NCBI GenBank assembly: GCA_035344155.1
Contig: DAORAL010000007.1
Coordinates: forward strand, 81,775 to 145,774
Direction of reading: 5' to 3'
Length of the DNA stretch: 64,000 nucleotides
From: UBA1845 sp002338715
Lineage (GTDB): Bacteria > Planctomycetota > Phycisphaerae > UBA1845
The notes beneath the pieces were generated by a model. The model was not told where the DNA came from, did no database searches, and was given only the letters and a program-made list of their open reading frames with translations. The number at the start of each line of letters is the position of its first letter. The first letter of the stretch is position 1. The position numbers were made by a program, and so were the translations under genes. This document shows positions 8,746-16,530 of the stretch, in pieces.

Positions 8746-8775
8746 TTGATCACCCATTGACTCTTGTCTTATACT
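8746..8775 (+). promoter_or_regulatory. Candidate sigma70 promoter of the lipoprotein gene
   Basis: TTGATC (8746-8751), an 18-nt spacer and TATACT (8770-8775) lie about 46 nt upstream of the lipoprotein ATG in a 98-bp intergenic gap. The -10 matches five of six consensus bases and the -35 four of six. No transcript data, so this is sequence matching only. Confidence 0.4.
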
Positions 8776-8821
8776 TCCCCTGAAACGCCGGGCCGAAATC
8801 CTTAACCACAGGAGAATGTTG

Positions 8822-9544
8822 ATGCGAAAGGCTTCAATGCTGAGACGGAAACTGTACCTATTGAGCATGACCTGCGCGATTGGCCTGTCGCTTGCCGCGT
8901 GCCAGGTCAGCGTCGTCGAGAATGATGACGGGACAATTGACATCATCGTGGAATCGTGCTTGCTCGGAACGTTCGAAGGCGACGCCAACTATTCAATTTC
9001 AACCCGAAGCGGCGACAGCGAACCGTTTAACGTCGAGTCGACGTCGCGCCACGCGATCACATTCGGCGACGATTTCAAACCGATGTCCTTCCCGCTGATG
9101 TTGGGCCAGCTTTCGACAGCTCAGCCGGACGACCTGACCGACATGCCGGAAATCGATTTCTTCGAGAATTCAGGCACGCAGAACTTCAGTTGGGTCACGC
9201 GCGAGACGATTGGCGAAGGTTTCCGCGATGTCCGCACCGATGCCACGTTTGAAATCAACAGTGCGCTTTTCGAGAAAACGCGCTTCCGCGTTGAGTATGA
9301 TTTTCAGGGGCAGCAGTTCTTCTTCAACGAAATCGAAGACGACCCCCAAAACGACGACGATGCCGACTCAAGCGTCACATTCTTCGGCAATTACGTTTTG
9401 GAAGGCGAGTTGTCGGACCCGAACACGCTCAACTACAGTTCATCGACCGAGCAGACGGTGAACGGCGTCGAGATCGATTTTGAGGAAACAATCACCGGCG
9501 AAGGCTCGGGGACGTTTATATTAAGCACGAGCGTGCAATTTTGA
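8822..9544 (+). CDS. Putative lipoprotein of unknown function
   Basis: A 240-aa predicted lipoprotein. The signal peptide (MRKASMLRRKLYLL...) ends in a lipobox SLAAC with the acylated Cys near residue 27. The mature part is acidic and rich in Asp, Glu, Ser and Thr, with beta-like segments and no family I recognise. ATG 8822 is chosen over 8816 because AGGAG at 8810-8814 is 7 nt from it but only 1 nt from 8816. It stands alone between scpA-ridA and the convergent BFD-like gene. Confidence 0.7.
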   Translation: MRKASMLRRKLYLLSMTCAIGLSLAACQVSVVENDDGTIDIIVESCLLGTFEGDANYSISTRSGDSEPFNVESTSRHAITFGDDFKPMSFPLMLGQLSTAQPDDLTDMPEIDFFENSGTQNFSWVTRETIGEGFRDVRTDATFEINSALFEKTRFRVEYDFQGQQFFFNEIEDDPQNDDDADSSVTFFGNYVLEGELSDPNTLNYSSSTEQTVNGVEIDFEETITGEGSGTFILSTSVQF

Positions 9545-9569
9545 TCCAAGCGGCGAATACAGAGCCAAA

Positions 9570-9833
9570 CTAGAACTTATTCTTGGGCTGCTTGGTCTTG
9601 ATGTACTCAGAACGCTTTTCGGCGTAATCATCGCCGATGACCTCTTCGGTCTCAAACCGATCGGGGGCATCGGCGATCTTCTTTAGAAATGGAATGCACC
9701 ACCCGCACCCGGTCCCCGCGCCAAGGCACTCCGTCATCTGGCTCGGCCGAGTCGGTTTGGTCCGCCGCGAAAAATTTAGCAACTTTCTCAGCGGAACGTG
9801 GTAACAATAGCAGATCTTGTCGTCGAGATTCAT
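9570..9833 (-). CDS. BFD-like [2Fe-2S]-binding protein
   Basis: An 87-aa protein with the bacterioferritin-associated-ferredoxin/NirB-type [2Fe-2S] module. C8 and C10 lie in CYCYHV and C43 and C46 in GTGCGWC, giving the CxC...CxxC ligand arrangement; an additional Cys is at 36. The Lys/Glu-rich C-terminal tail (from about residue 55) is not part of the fold. A longer in-frame reading to 9971 has no resemblance to anything, and the conserved domain begins right after the ATG at 9833. It is divergent from the TlpA-like gene. A partner, such as bacterioferritin, is not in the window. Confidence 0.8.
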   Translation of the reverse strand: MNLDDKICYCYHVPLRKLLNFSRRTKPTRPSQMTECLGAGTGCGWCIPFLKKIADAPDRFETEEVIGDDYAEKRSEYIKTKQPKNKF

Positions 9834-9993
9834 TGACCCAATTGTTCCACGGGTTGACCCCAATATCAACTCGCGGGCTGCCTGCAAGGGACGCAATTGC
9901 CGGGTCGCATGAATGGTCGGGCCGATGCGCAAGCCATTTGAACCTAACTCGTATCGTACTTGGCACCCCAAGTCCCTTCAGGAGATCGGGATC

Positions 9994-11505
9994 ATGGTCA
10001 CGCAAATTGCCCTGCTATGCACTGTTGTATCTTCATTGGTCGCCCAGGCATCGCCCCCGCAACACGCAAACGAGCCGCACCTATCCGACGATGCGGTCGC
10101 GGCAATGGTTCGCTCCGTGCGCGAGGGCGAAAACTGGATCCACGAGGTGGATGGCCTGCTGATTCGCTTCGAGGGCGGCTGGACACATACGCCCAAGTCC
10201 ATCGAAATGAATCGCAAGCGGTTGGCCGGTTTGGCAATCGATGGAAAGCTCGATCCGAACCGATTCCCGACACTCAAGCCCAAGACCACCGAAACGCTTG
10301 AACTGGCTTTTGATAAGAATCGCATTCGCAGGTACCACGAAAACCACGGTTACCGCCGAGAGGAGTCGTACTGGGATGGATCAAGAGCGTTGTCAAAGAT
10401 AGAGGACCTCGCCAACCAGGGCGAGTCGTATGTCATTGACACAAAACCACATCGATTGGTCGGCAATTATTATTTTGCCGACATCAGTTGGCTACGCGCT
10501 GGACCACACACGTTCTGGTGGCGAGACCCCAAACTCGACCAACCGATTCGATTTTGGGGACATGCTGACCAGTTCACCTACAAGGGACGTGAATCCTATC
10601 GAGGCATTGATTGCCATGTTCTGGAAAACGACAACGGGCCATTCAAGATTCGATGGTATGTTTCTATTGATATGGGCCAACTGATCAGGCACATGACCAT
10701 TGATGGTGAATCTCGGAGAGAATACTGGCAATACAATTACAACGAAATCGCGCCGGGAAAATGGTTGCCCATGACGCAGGGGTATAGCGTCAACGATCTC
10801 GACGACGAGGGGAACATTTACGAATCAGCCCAACGTGAACTCAAAGTCGTCGAAGTCCAGATCAACCCGGACCTGAAGGATGAAATGTTCGACATTAAAA
10901 TCTCAGAAGGCGCTAAGGTAACCGACTACACGCACGATCCTTGGCTCTTTTATCGATACAAGAAAGGCATGAGCGAAGAAGAATGGAAAGCGATTCTTAA
11001 AGAAGCAGATGAGCGACGAGAGTTTGAAAGCGCAATCAATGCGGCTAGGCAGAAACTCATCGGAAAAACTGCTCCACCGTTTCCCAAAGGCGTTTGGATC
11101 AACAGTCAGCCGATGACCTGGAAGGACTTGGCTGGCAAGGTCGTGGTGCTCGATTTCTGGTCCACGACATGCGGCCCCTGCCGCGCACATTTGCCTCAGA
11201 TGAATGAGTTCAACAAGTTGCGAGATAAGACCAATGTCGTCGTCATCGGCATTCATTCAGCCGAGCGTGACGCGTCCGTCGTCGAAAAATTCGTCAAAGA
11301 GCACAAGTTCGAATATCCGATTTTCGTCGAAACACGAGGCAATGCACCAGACGCAAGCTTCGGAAAACTCTTCGACGATTTCGCTGTGGCGGGCATTCCC
11401 CATACCGCCATCGTGGACAAAGACGGGTACATCGCACAATCAGGCGGCTCGTTTCTCGAACCCGCATGGAGCACAGCCCGCGGAATGGCGAATTCGACAA
11501 ATTAG
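9994..11505 (+). CDS. Exported TlpA-like thioredoxin-domain protein
   Basis: A 503-aa exported protein with a short signal peptide (MVTQIALLCTVVSSLVAQA). Residues ~30-330 form an uncharacterised, probably beta-rich domain resembling outer-membrane lipoprotein-sorting-like folds found fused to TlpA in planctomycetes. The C-terminal ~145 residues are a TlpA/ResA-type thioredoxin with VVVLDFWSTTCGPCRAHLP (CGPC at about 391-394) and the cis-Pro in GIPHTAIVD. The redox role is probably reduction or oxidation of extracytoplasmic disulfides. AGGAG at 9980-9984 with 9-nt spacing supports ATG 9994 rather than the in-frame start at 9913. Confidence 0.85.
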   Translation: MVTQIALLCTVVSSLVAQASPPQHANEPHLSDDAVAAMVRSVREGENWIHEVDGLLIRFEGGWTHTPKSIEMNRKRLAGLAIDGKLDPNRFPTLKPKTTETLELAFDKNRIRRYHENHGYRREESYWDGSRALSKIEDLANQGESYVIDTKPHRLVGNYYFADISWLRAGPHTFWWRDPKLDQPIRFWGHADQFTYKGRESYRGIDCHVLENDNGPFKIRWYVSIDMGQLIRHMTIDGESRREYWQYNYNEIAPGKWLPMTQGYSVNDLDDEGNIYESAQRELKVVEVQINPDLKDEMFDIKISEGAKVTDYTHDPWLFYRYKKGMSEEEWKAILKEADERREFESAINAARQKLIGKTAPPFPKGVWINSQPMTWKDLAGKVVVLDFWSTTCGPCRAHLPQMNEFNKLRDKTNVVVIGIHSAERDASVVEKFVKEHKFEYPIFVETRGNAPDASFGKLFDDFAVAGIPHTAIVDKDGYIAQSGGSFLEPAWSTARGMANSTN

Positions 11506-11710
11506 TCGGCATTCACCAGACCGATAGACCCGACAGGACGAAAGGTGAACCAGCGAACAAGTCGCGAACCACGCCACCCAATCGAAGCGAATTCGGCATC
11601 TGGAAACCCGCAATCGTCTGTGGTAAGGTGCCCACCAATCCAGCCGACAGACTCACCCGGTGCCGAGCGACTTCGCGTTTGGCGACGTCTGGGCGGGGCT
11701 GCGGCGTGCT

Positions 11711-11797
11711 GGAGGAGTGGCCGAGCGGCTGAAGGCGCTGGTTTTGAAAACCAGTGTACGGGTGACCGTACCGGGGGTTCGAATCCCTCCTCCTCCG
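11711..11797 (+). tRNA. tRNA-Ser (anticodon UGA)
   Basis: An 87-nt class II tRNA. The 7-bp acceptor stem GGAGGAG/CTCCTCC is perfect (11711-11717 with 11790-11796), with G as discriminator. The anticodon arm is CTGGT-TTTGAAA-ACCAG, anticodon TGA, reading UCA. A long variable arm (around TACGGGTGACCGTA) and the T-loop TTCGAAT are clear. The 3' CCA is not encoded. It reads as an isolated gene with no flanking integrase. Confidence 0.97.
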
Positions 11798-11895
11798 TTT
11801 GTAGCAAGGTTGTCGAACCAATCCCTTCGTTTGACGGTGACGCGTCCCTCCGATTTCTTGAAGAAACTTTCTCCCAGGATGGGAGCGGTGGGCGG

Positions 11896-12375
11896 CTAAG
11901 CCGACGCAAGGACGGCGGCAGAGTGTCGATTGACCGCGCGGCGCATCATGAATCCAATCAGGCGCAAGAATGGACGGGCGGCGCGCCGTTTCGGATGCAA
12001 TTCGAAAGAACGGACGACCGTATGGTGACCAGCCGTCATGAGATTGCCCACAGTCGACCAACGTTCGATGAAATGCGTAGCCATCCTGTTCAGCGGTGAA
12101 GGAAATTCGTCCATTCGAACCTCCAGTACGCGATCGGATTCCCATCGGATGATGGTTTCCGCGTGTGTGTCGCCATTGGTCGAAATGACACGAAACCTGG
12201 TCCCCTCCAGATCAGGTGTGCGATGTTCAATTTTCGCCGTGCGGATGCCGGGAAGCGGGCCCCAACCGGTGAACGCAACCCAGTTTTCGGGGACGAGAAT
12301 ATTGTCAACGATTTCCGTAAGCGAAACCGTAGTCTCGCGACGACACTCAAATGTGATTGGCGCGAGACTTGACAT
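11896..12375 (-). CDS. SRPBCC-family protein
   Basis: A 159-aa protein with the pattern of START/SRPBCC ligand-binding domains: an N-terminal strand (ITFECRRETTVSLTEIVDNIL), a central beta sheet (ISTNGDTHAETIIRWESDRVLEVRM) and a C-terminal amphipathic helix. Many such proteins bind hydrophobic ligands or act as polyketide-cyclase-like enzymes; no specific ligand can be proposed. AGGAGG 6 nt before ATG 12375 decides this start. It lies 118 bp downstream of the kinase on the same strand. Confidence 0.7.
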   Translation of the reverse strand: MSSLAPITFECRRETTVSLTEIVDNILVPENWVAFTGWGPLPGIRTAKIEHRTPDLEGTRFRVISTNGDTHAETIIRWESDRVLEVRMDEFPSPLNRMATHFIERWSTVGNLMTAGHHTVVRSFELHPKRRAARPFLRLIGFMMRRAVNRHSAAVLASA

Positions 12376-12493
12376 TGCCCCCTCCTGACGACGGCCAAGA
12401 CCAAACGCCAAGCTCGAAGCCGGCAGTCAATTGATGTCGACACTGGCGGGCGCTTCTGTGTGTGATGGGTCGCGGCATCACATCGCCTCCGAA

Positions 12494-15400
12494 TCAGTTC
12501 ACGCCCAACTGCGATTCCCATGTCCTGGCTGCTTCTGGTTTCTCCCAGTGTTCATACATTGCGGAGATGTGCGCCGCACAGTCTCTCAAGATGTACTGAC
12601 GTCGTTGGATTTTGATGCGCTCCTGAATTGACCGGATCGACTCATAGGCAGCCAGCATGATTGGCTCGGCTTCGTCGAATCTTCCGTTTGCAGCCAGAGC
12701 CGCCCCGCGAAGCAGTTTCAGACGCTCAATGGTTGCTCCCGTCGCGCCGCTGGTCACGCTGGCGGCCTCGTCGAGCGTTTCGAGGGCAGCTTCGTTTTCG
12801 CCCAGCCCGAGCTCGATACTGCCCAACTCAATCAGCGCCTCTCCTGTGGCCGGCCGGTTTTCGACTTTGCGAGCAAATGCCAGAAACTCTCGACACAACG
12901 GCTCAGCCTCCAGATACCGGCCCAGATCGTGCAATGTGAACATGAGATCGCGAGCCACAATGATTGTGCGAATGGACTCATCACCGAAGAGCCGGCGCGA
13001 CCGAGCCAGTTCTGTCGTGAGCAATTCGACTCCTTCTTCGAGCCGCCCTTGCGCGATCACGACACCGGCGATGGTCGTCGCTGTCTTGATGGCATCGCGA
13101 TCATCGGGCCCCTTCTTGGCAACGCACAGCGCCTGCACCTCGCGCAGGATCGCCTCGGCTTCGGCAAATCGGCCAAGCTGATTCAGACACATACCCGTCT
13201 CGGACATGACCGAGAGCGTGTCCTCATGGTCGACTCCCGCTTCCCGCTGTGCGGCTGGCAGGCACTCCTCATACAGCGCGAGCGCCTGGGAGTATTCGCG
13301 GTTGCGATAGTGAATCTGTGCGATGCCCCGCTGAACTTTTTGCGTCGCCCATGCCTTGGGGCCGTGGATCTTCAACTGATACTCCAGAACCCTGCCCATT
13401 AGCTCGACGGCTTCTTCATACTTACCGAGACTGCTCAGCTTGGAAGCCAGTCGATGACGCCGCCTGATCGTGGCGGCATGATCGCTGCCGAGCACTCTCT
13501 CGCTGGATTCGTATGCCTCGCGAATCAACGACAGGGATTCGTTGACTCGTCCAATGTTGGAGAGAACCTGGCCAACTTCCGAGAGAGCGGTCAGAGTCCG
13601 GGGATGATCCGGTCCATCCAAACGCCGGCGCGCGGCGATGATCTCCTCGCCAAGCCGCACGACTTCTTCCTCGTTTCCGCGTCCCAACTCGATCCAAATG
13701 AGCACCTGCTTCAAGCTCAAAGATGCCGAGTCTTCCTCGCCGTAACGGGCAGCGTGCAGCGCAAGCATGTCCGCCAGCAACTCACCAGCCTCCTCCCGTT
13801 CACCGACCTCGTTCAGGCGCGAAGCCAGGTACGCGCCTGCCCGAAGCGTCTTTGCCTCGTCCTCGCCGAAGTGCTCCCGGCAATGAGCGAGGTACGCCCT
13901 GAGAATCGGCACCGCGTCGGCGTCGCGACCGAGGTCTGCGCATGCCTCGGCGCGTTCAATCAGGATGTCGCCGACGGTTTGCGGATCGGGTTCGACCACG
14001 TCAGCCAGCGCTGCTTCGGCCTTTCCAAGAACGGTGAGCGCCCGTTCGCCCCGAGTCAGCTCGTTGTAGGCTTTTCCGACAGTCGTCAACAGACTGGCCC
14101 GAATTGCCGGCTGACCTTCAAACTGCTGCTCAATGGATTGTTCGGCCCGCTCAAACAGCGCAAGATCGAGGGAGTCAACGGCCACGTCCGTCGCATTCGC
14201 CCAGCGCGTGACGTCGATGAACGTTTCAAGCGTTGATTCGATCTGTTCTTCCGGTAGCTTAGCGTCTTCGAGGCCTTTGCGCACGCGGCCGCGAAGATCC
14301 TGCATGAGCCGCTGCCCGATTTCCTCAATGTCCACCTCGCTGATCAACTCGCCGTACCACGCCTGCACAGCCTGAAGATCGTCGCGCTGGGTCTCAACGA
14401 TTTCCCGCTGGCGGTCGGCTTGGTCACGGGCGGCGATTGCGTTGTCTCGTTGGGCGCGGGCCTCGAGAAGGTAGTACCCCGTGCTCGCCAAACCGGCTAT
14501 CAGAGTAATGAAGGTAGCCGCCATTCCAGCCGCCAACCCCTTGTTTCGGCGGGCAAACTTTCGAATGTTGTAAATAGCGCTCGCAGGTCTGGCCGTGATT
14601 GGTTCGTCGCGCAGGAATCGACGAATATCGGCAGCCAACTCAGCCGCCGATGCGTAACGCCTTTCCGGTTCCTTCTCCAAGGCCTTGCTGACAATCGTCT
14701 CAACGTCGCCACGCAACGAACGATCGATCGTCGATAGCGTTTCCGGTTCTTCATCGCGAATGATGCGGGCGGCTTCAGCCACCGTCTTACCCGACAAATC
14801 AAGCGGCAAACGATCCACAAGCAATTGAAAGAGTACGACACCAAGCGCATAGACATCGCAACGTGTATCCACGCCCTGCGGATCGCCCGCAACCTGCTCA
14901 GGACTCATGTACGCAAGCGTTCCCACAATCTGCCCAGGATCGGTTTGCAGAGTAGCCGCATGAACGTCGGAATCCGTCAGCCGCGCAACGCCGAAGTCGA
15001 GAATCTTTGGTTGCCCGTTTTCGGCGATCGAAATGTTGCTGCTTGACCCGGAGCTACGGGTTCCGCTCCTTGTGCTTTGCTCTGTAACCAGGATGTTTGC
15101 TGGCTTGAGGTCGCGATGGATAACACCTTTCTGGTGTGCGTGTTGAACCGCGTCGCAAACTCTGGCGGTCAGCTCCAAGCGCGCACGGATATCGAGGGCG
15201 TTTTCCTTTGCAAAACTGGTGATGCGCTCGCCTTCAATTAACTCCATTGCGAGAAACGGCTGACGACGCCCATTGAGATCCGCGGCTCCAGATTCATAGA
15301 TGTGCGCGATCCCCGGATGCTGTAACTGTCCCAGGGCAAACGCTTCGCGTTCGAATCGTTTAATGAGACTCGGCGACATGGCGGCAGAGTGAATCAACTT

Positions 15401-15751
15401 CAATGCGACGCGGCGCTTCGGCGAATCCTGCTGGGCCTCGTAAACAACGCCCATACCGCCATGGCCAATCTCTCGAATAACTTTGTAGCGGTCGATGCGA
15501 TCTGGGATACTGCTGGCCGATGTGTCCGCAGTAATTTGCTCGGAAATGATCTTGGCCCCGGCCCCGTGCTTGGATTCAGCAAGGATCGCATGGTCGTCCT
15601 CTTCGCTGGCCAGCATCCCTTCAACGTGGCGGCGCAACTTCGCATCCCCATCGCAATATTCGTCGAGGGCAGCCGCCCGCTCCCCCGGTGGCAGGTCGCA
15701 CACCCGATCGAATACTTCCATCGCTCTGCGAATATCGTTCGTATCGTTCAT
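12494..15751 (-). CDS. Membrane Ser/Thr protein kinase with TPR sensor/scaffold region
   Basis: A 1085-aa Hanks-type kinase. An N-terminal ~85-residue helical region precedes the kinase domain (about 89-385): glycine loop GHGGMG, catalytic Lys in VALKLI, HRDLKPANIL near 210, DFG and YMSPEQ. One transmembrane helix lies near 404-424 (AATFITLIAGLASTGYYL). The remaining ~650 residues are TPR-like repeats of the kinesin-light-chain type (period about 42), probably extracytoplasmic. The start is the ATG 7 bp after the sigma-factor stop and matches the conserved N-terminus. Planctomycetes commonly pair such kinases with ECF sigma factors, suggesting the kinase modulates the sigma factor. Confidence 0.93.
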   Translation of the reverse strand: MNDTNDIRRAMEVFDRVCDLPPGERAAALDEYCDGDAKLRRHVEGMLASEEDDHAILAESKHGAGAKIISEQITADTSASSIPDRIDRYKVIREIGHGGMGVVYEAQQDSPKRRVALKLIHSAAMSPSLIKRFEREAFALGQLQHPGIAHIYESGAADLNGRRQPFLAMELIEGERITSFAKENALDIRARLELTARVCDAVQHAHQKGVIHRDLKPANILVTEQSTRSGTRSSGSSSNISIAENGQPKILDFGVARLTDSDVHAATLQTDPGQIVGTLAYMSPEQVAGDPQGVDTRCDVYALGVVLFQLLVDRLPLDLSGKTVAEAARIIRDEEPETLSTIDRSLRGDVETIVSKALEKEPERRYASAAELAADIRRFLRDEPITARPASAIYNIRKFARRNKGLAAGMAATFITLIAGLASTGYYLLEARAQRDNAIAARDQADRQREIVETQRDDLQAVQAWYGELISEVDIEEIGQRLMQDLRGRVRKGLEDAKLPEEQIESTLETFIDVTRWANATDVAVDSLDLALFERAEQSIEQQFEGQPAIRASLLTTVGKAYNELTRGERALTVLGKAEAALADVVEPDPQTVGDILIERAEACADLGRDADAVPILRAYLAHCREHFGEDEAKTLRAGAYLASRLNEVGEREEAGELLADMLALHAARYGEEDSASLSLKQVLIWIELGRGNEEEVVRLGEEIIAARRRLDGPDHPRTLTALSEVGQVLSNIGRVNESLSLIREAYESSERVLGSDHAATIRRRHRLASKLSSLGKYEEAVELMGRVLEYQLKIHGPKAWATQKVQRGIAQIHYRNREYSQALALYEECLPAAQREAGVDHEDTLSVMSETGMCLNQLGRFAEAEAILREVQALCVAKKGPDDRDAIKTATTIAGVVIAQGRLEEGVELLTTELARSRRLFGDESIRTIIVARDLMFTLHDLGRYLEAEPLCREFLAFARKVENRPATGEALIELGSIELGLGENEAALETLDEAASVTSGATGATIERLKLLRGAALAANGRFDEAEPIMLAAYESIRSIQERIKIQRRQYILRDCAAHISAMYEHWEKPEAARTWESQLGVN

Positions 15752-15758
15752 CGATCTT

Positions 15759-16361
15759 CTATGCACTGGAGAGTTCGGAATTGAGCCACGCCCGCGCTTG
15801 ACGCCATTGGCGTTTGACCGTTCGCGATGACACACCTTGCAACTCGGCGATCTCTTCGGTGGTGAGCCCGCCGAAGAACCAAAGGTCAACGATGCGGGAC
15901 ATGCCCGGATCGGCTTCTTCCAATCGTGTGAGCGCTTCGTTCAGTTCGATCACATCAATCGAACGCTCGCCGGAGGGTGTGGTGACTTGGTCGAGGTCGA
16001 CGCGGGCGCCACCCGCATTGCGCTTTGCCGCCAACTTAGCCCGTGCGTGATCTTTGAGAATCTGCCGCATCGCGGTAGCGGCGACGGCCATAAAGTGCGA
16101 CCGATTCTTGAATCCTGCCCCGGGCGCACGAACCAAACGAATAAACGCCTCGTGAACCAACGCGGTCGGCTGCAAGGTGTGATCGCTGCGCTGCCCGCGA
16201 AACTGCCCACCAGCAACCGCGCGCAAGTCCGCGTAGACGATCGGCAAGAGTTCGTCCACAACTGCGGAGTCACCCGCGGCCACCCGTTCAAGAAGTACTG
16301 TCACATCCTGGGAGGAACCGGCCCGGTCCCTGTCTTCGGGCATGTCTGGCATCGATTTCAT
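15759..16361 (-). CDS. ECF-family RNA polymerase sigma factor
   Basis: A 200-aa sigma factor with region 2 (LLPIVYADLRAVAGG ... LVHEAFIRLV) and region 4 (GLTTEEIAELQGVSSRTVKRQWRQAR). The TALVHEA and MRQILKDHARAK motifs are typical of the planctomycete/Gemmata-type ECF group linked to Ser/Thr kinases. Its stop is 7 bp before the kinase gene, so the pair is an operon. No anti-sigma factor is adjacent; the kinase is the likely controller. An extended -10 element overlaps the ATG at 16361, so translation may really begin at the ATG at 16352 on a leaderless mRNA. Confidence 0.93.
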   Translation of the reverse strand: MKSMPDMPEDRDRAGSSQDVTVLLERVAAGDSAVVDELLPIVYADLRAVAGGQFRGQRSDHTLQPTALVHEAFIRLVRAPGAGFKNRSHFMAVAATAMRQILKDHARAKLAAKRNAGGARVDLDQVTTPSGERSIDVIELNEALTRLEEADPGMSRIVDLWFFGGLTTEEIAELQGVSSRTVKRQWRQARAWLNSELSSA

Positions 16362-16368
16362 TATAGCA
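16360..16368 (-). promoter_or_regulatory. Extended -10 promoter of the ECF sigma operon
   Basis: On the minus strand TGCTATAAT is a perfect extended -10 (TGnTATAAT), with no good -35. The expected transcript start, about 7 nt further, falls at 16353-16352, on the ATG of codon 4 of the annotated frame. No Shine-Dalgarno is visible for any of the three candidate ATGs, consistent with leaderless initiation. Confidence 0.5.
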
Positions 16369-16420
16369 GAACCCGCGAACTGAATCCGTATGGCCTATTT
16401 CTGGTTCCGTCGAGATTTTT

Positions 16421-16457
16421 TTGTCCCGCTCCTGGCCCAATTCCCGTGTTCGGGGTG
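16421..16457 (+). promoter_or_regulatory. Shared 37-nt upstream element, copy A
   Basis: TTGTCCC, then TGG at offset 13, then CCCGTGTTCGGGGTG. The same 37-nt block with the same internal spacing lies before the two exported proteins at 19450 and 24216. TGTCCC and CGTGT are 17 nt apart, the geometry of an ECF -35/-10 pair. CCCG-TGTT-CGGG could also form a small hairpin. It lies 73 nt before the start codon. Confidence 0.5.
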
Positions 16458-16530
16458 AAGGGCGGCTTTGTCCGCTGCCGCGAGGGGAAATGCCCCGGCA
16501 AACAAGCACGAAAAACGAAGGAGATCGGCC

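Noticed and set aside
9833..9971. N-terminal 46-residue extension of the BFD-like protein
   Set aside because: The domain begins immediately after ATG 9833 and the extension overlaps the divergent promoter region.
11711..11797. tRNA-Ser as an integration site for a mobile element
   Set aside because: No integrase, no duplicated 3' tRNA end and no composition shift nearby.
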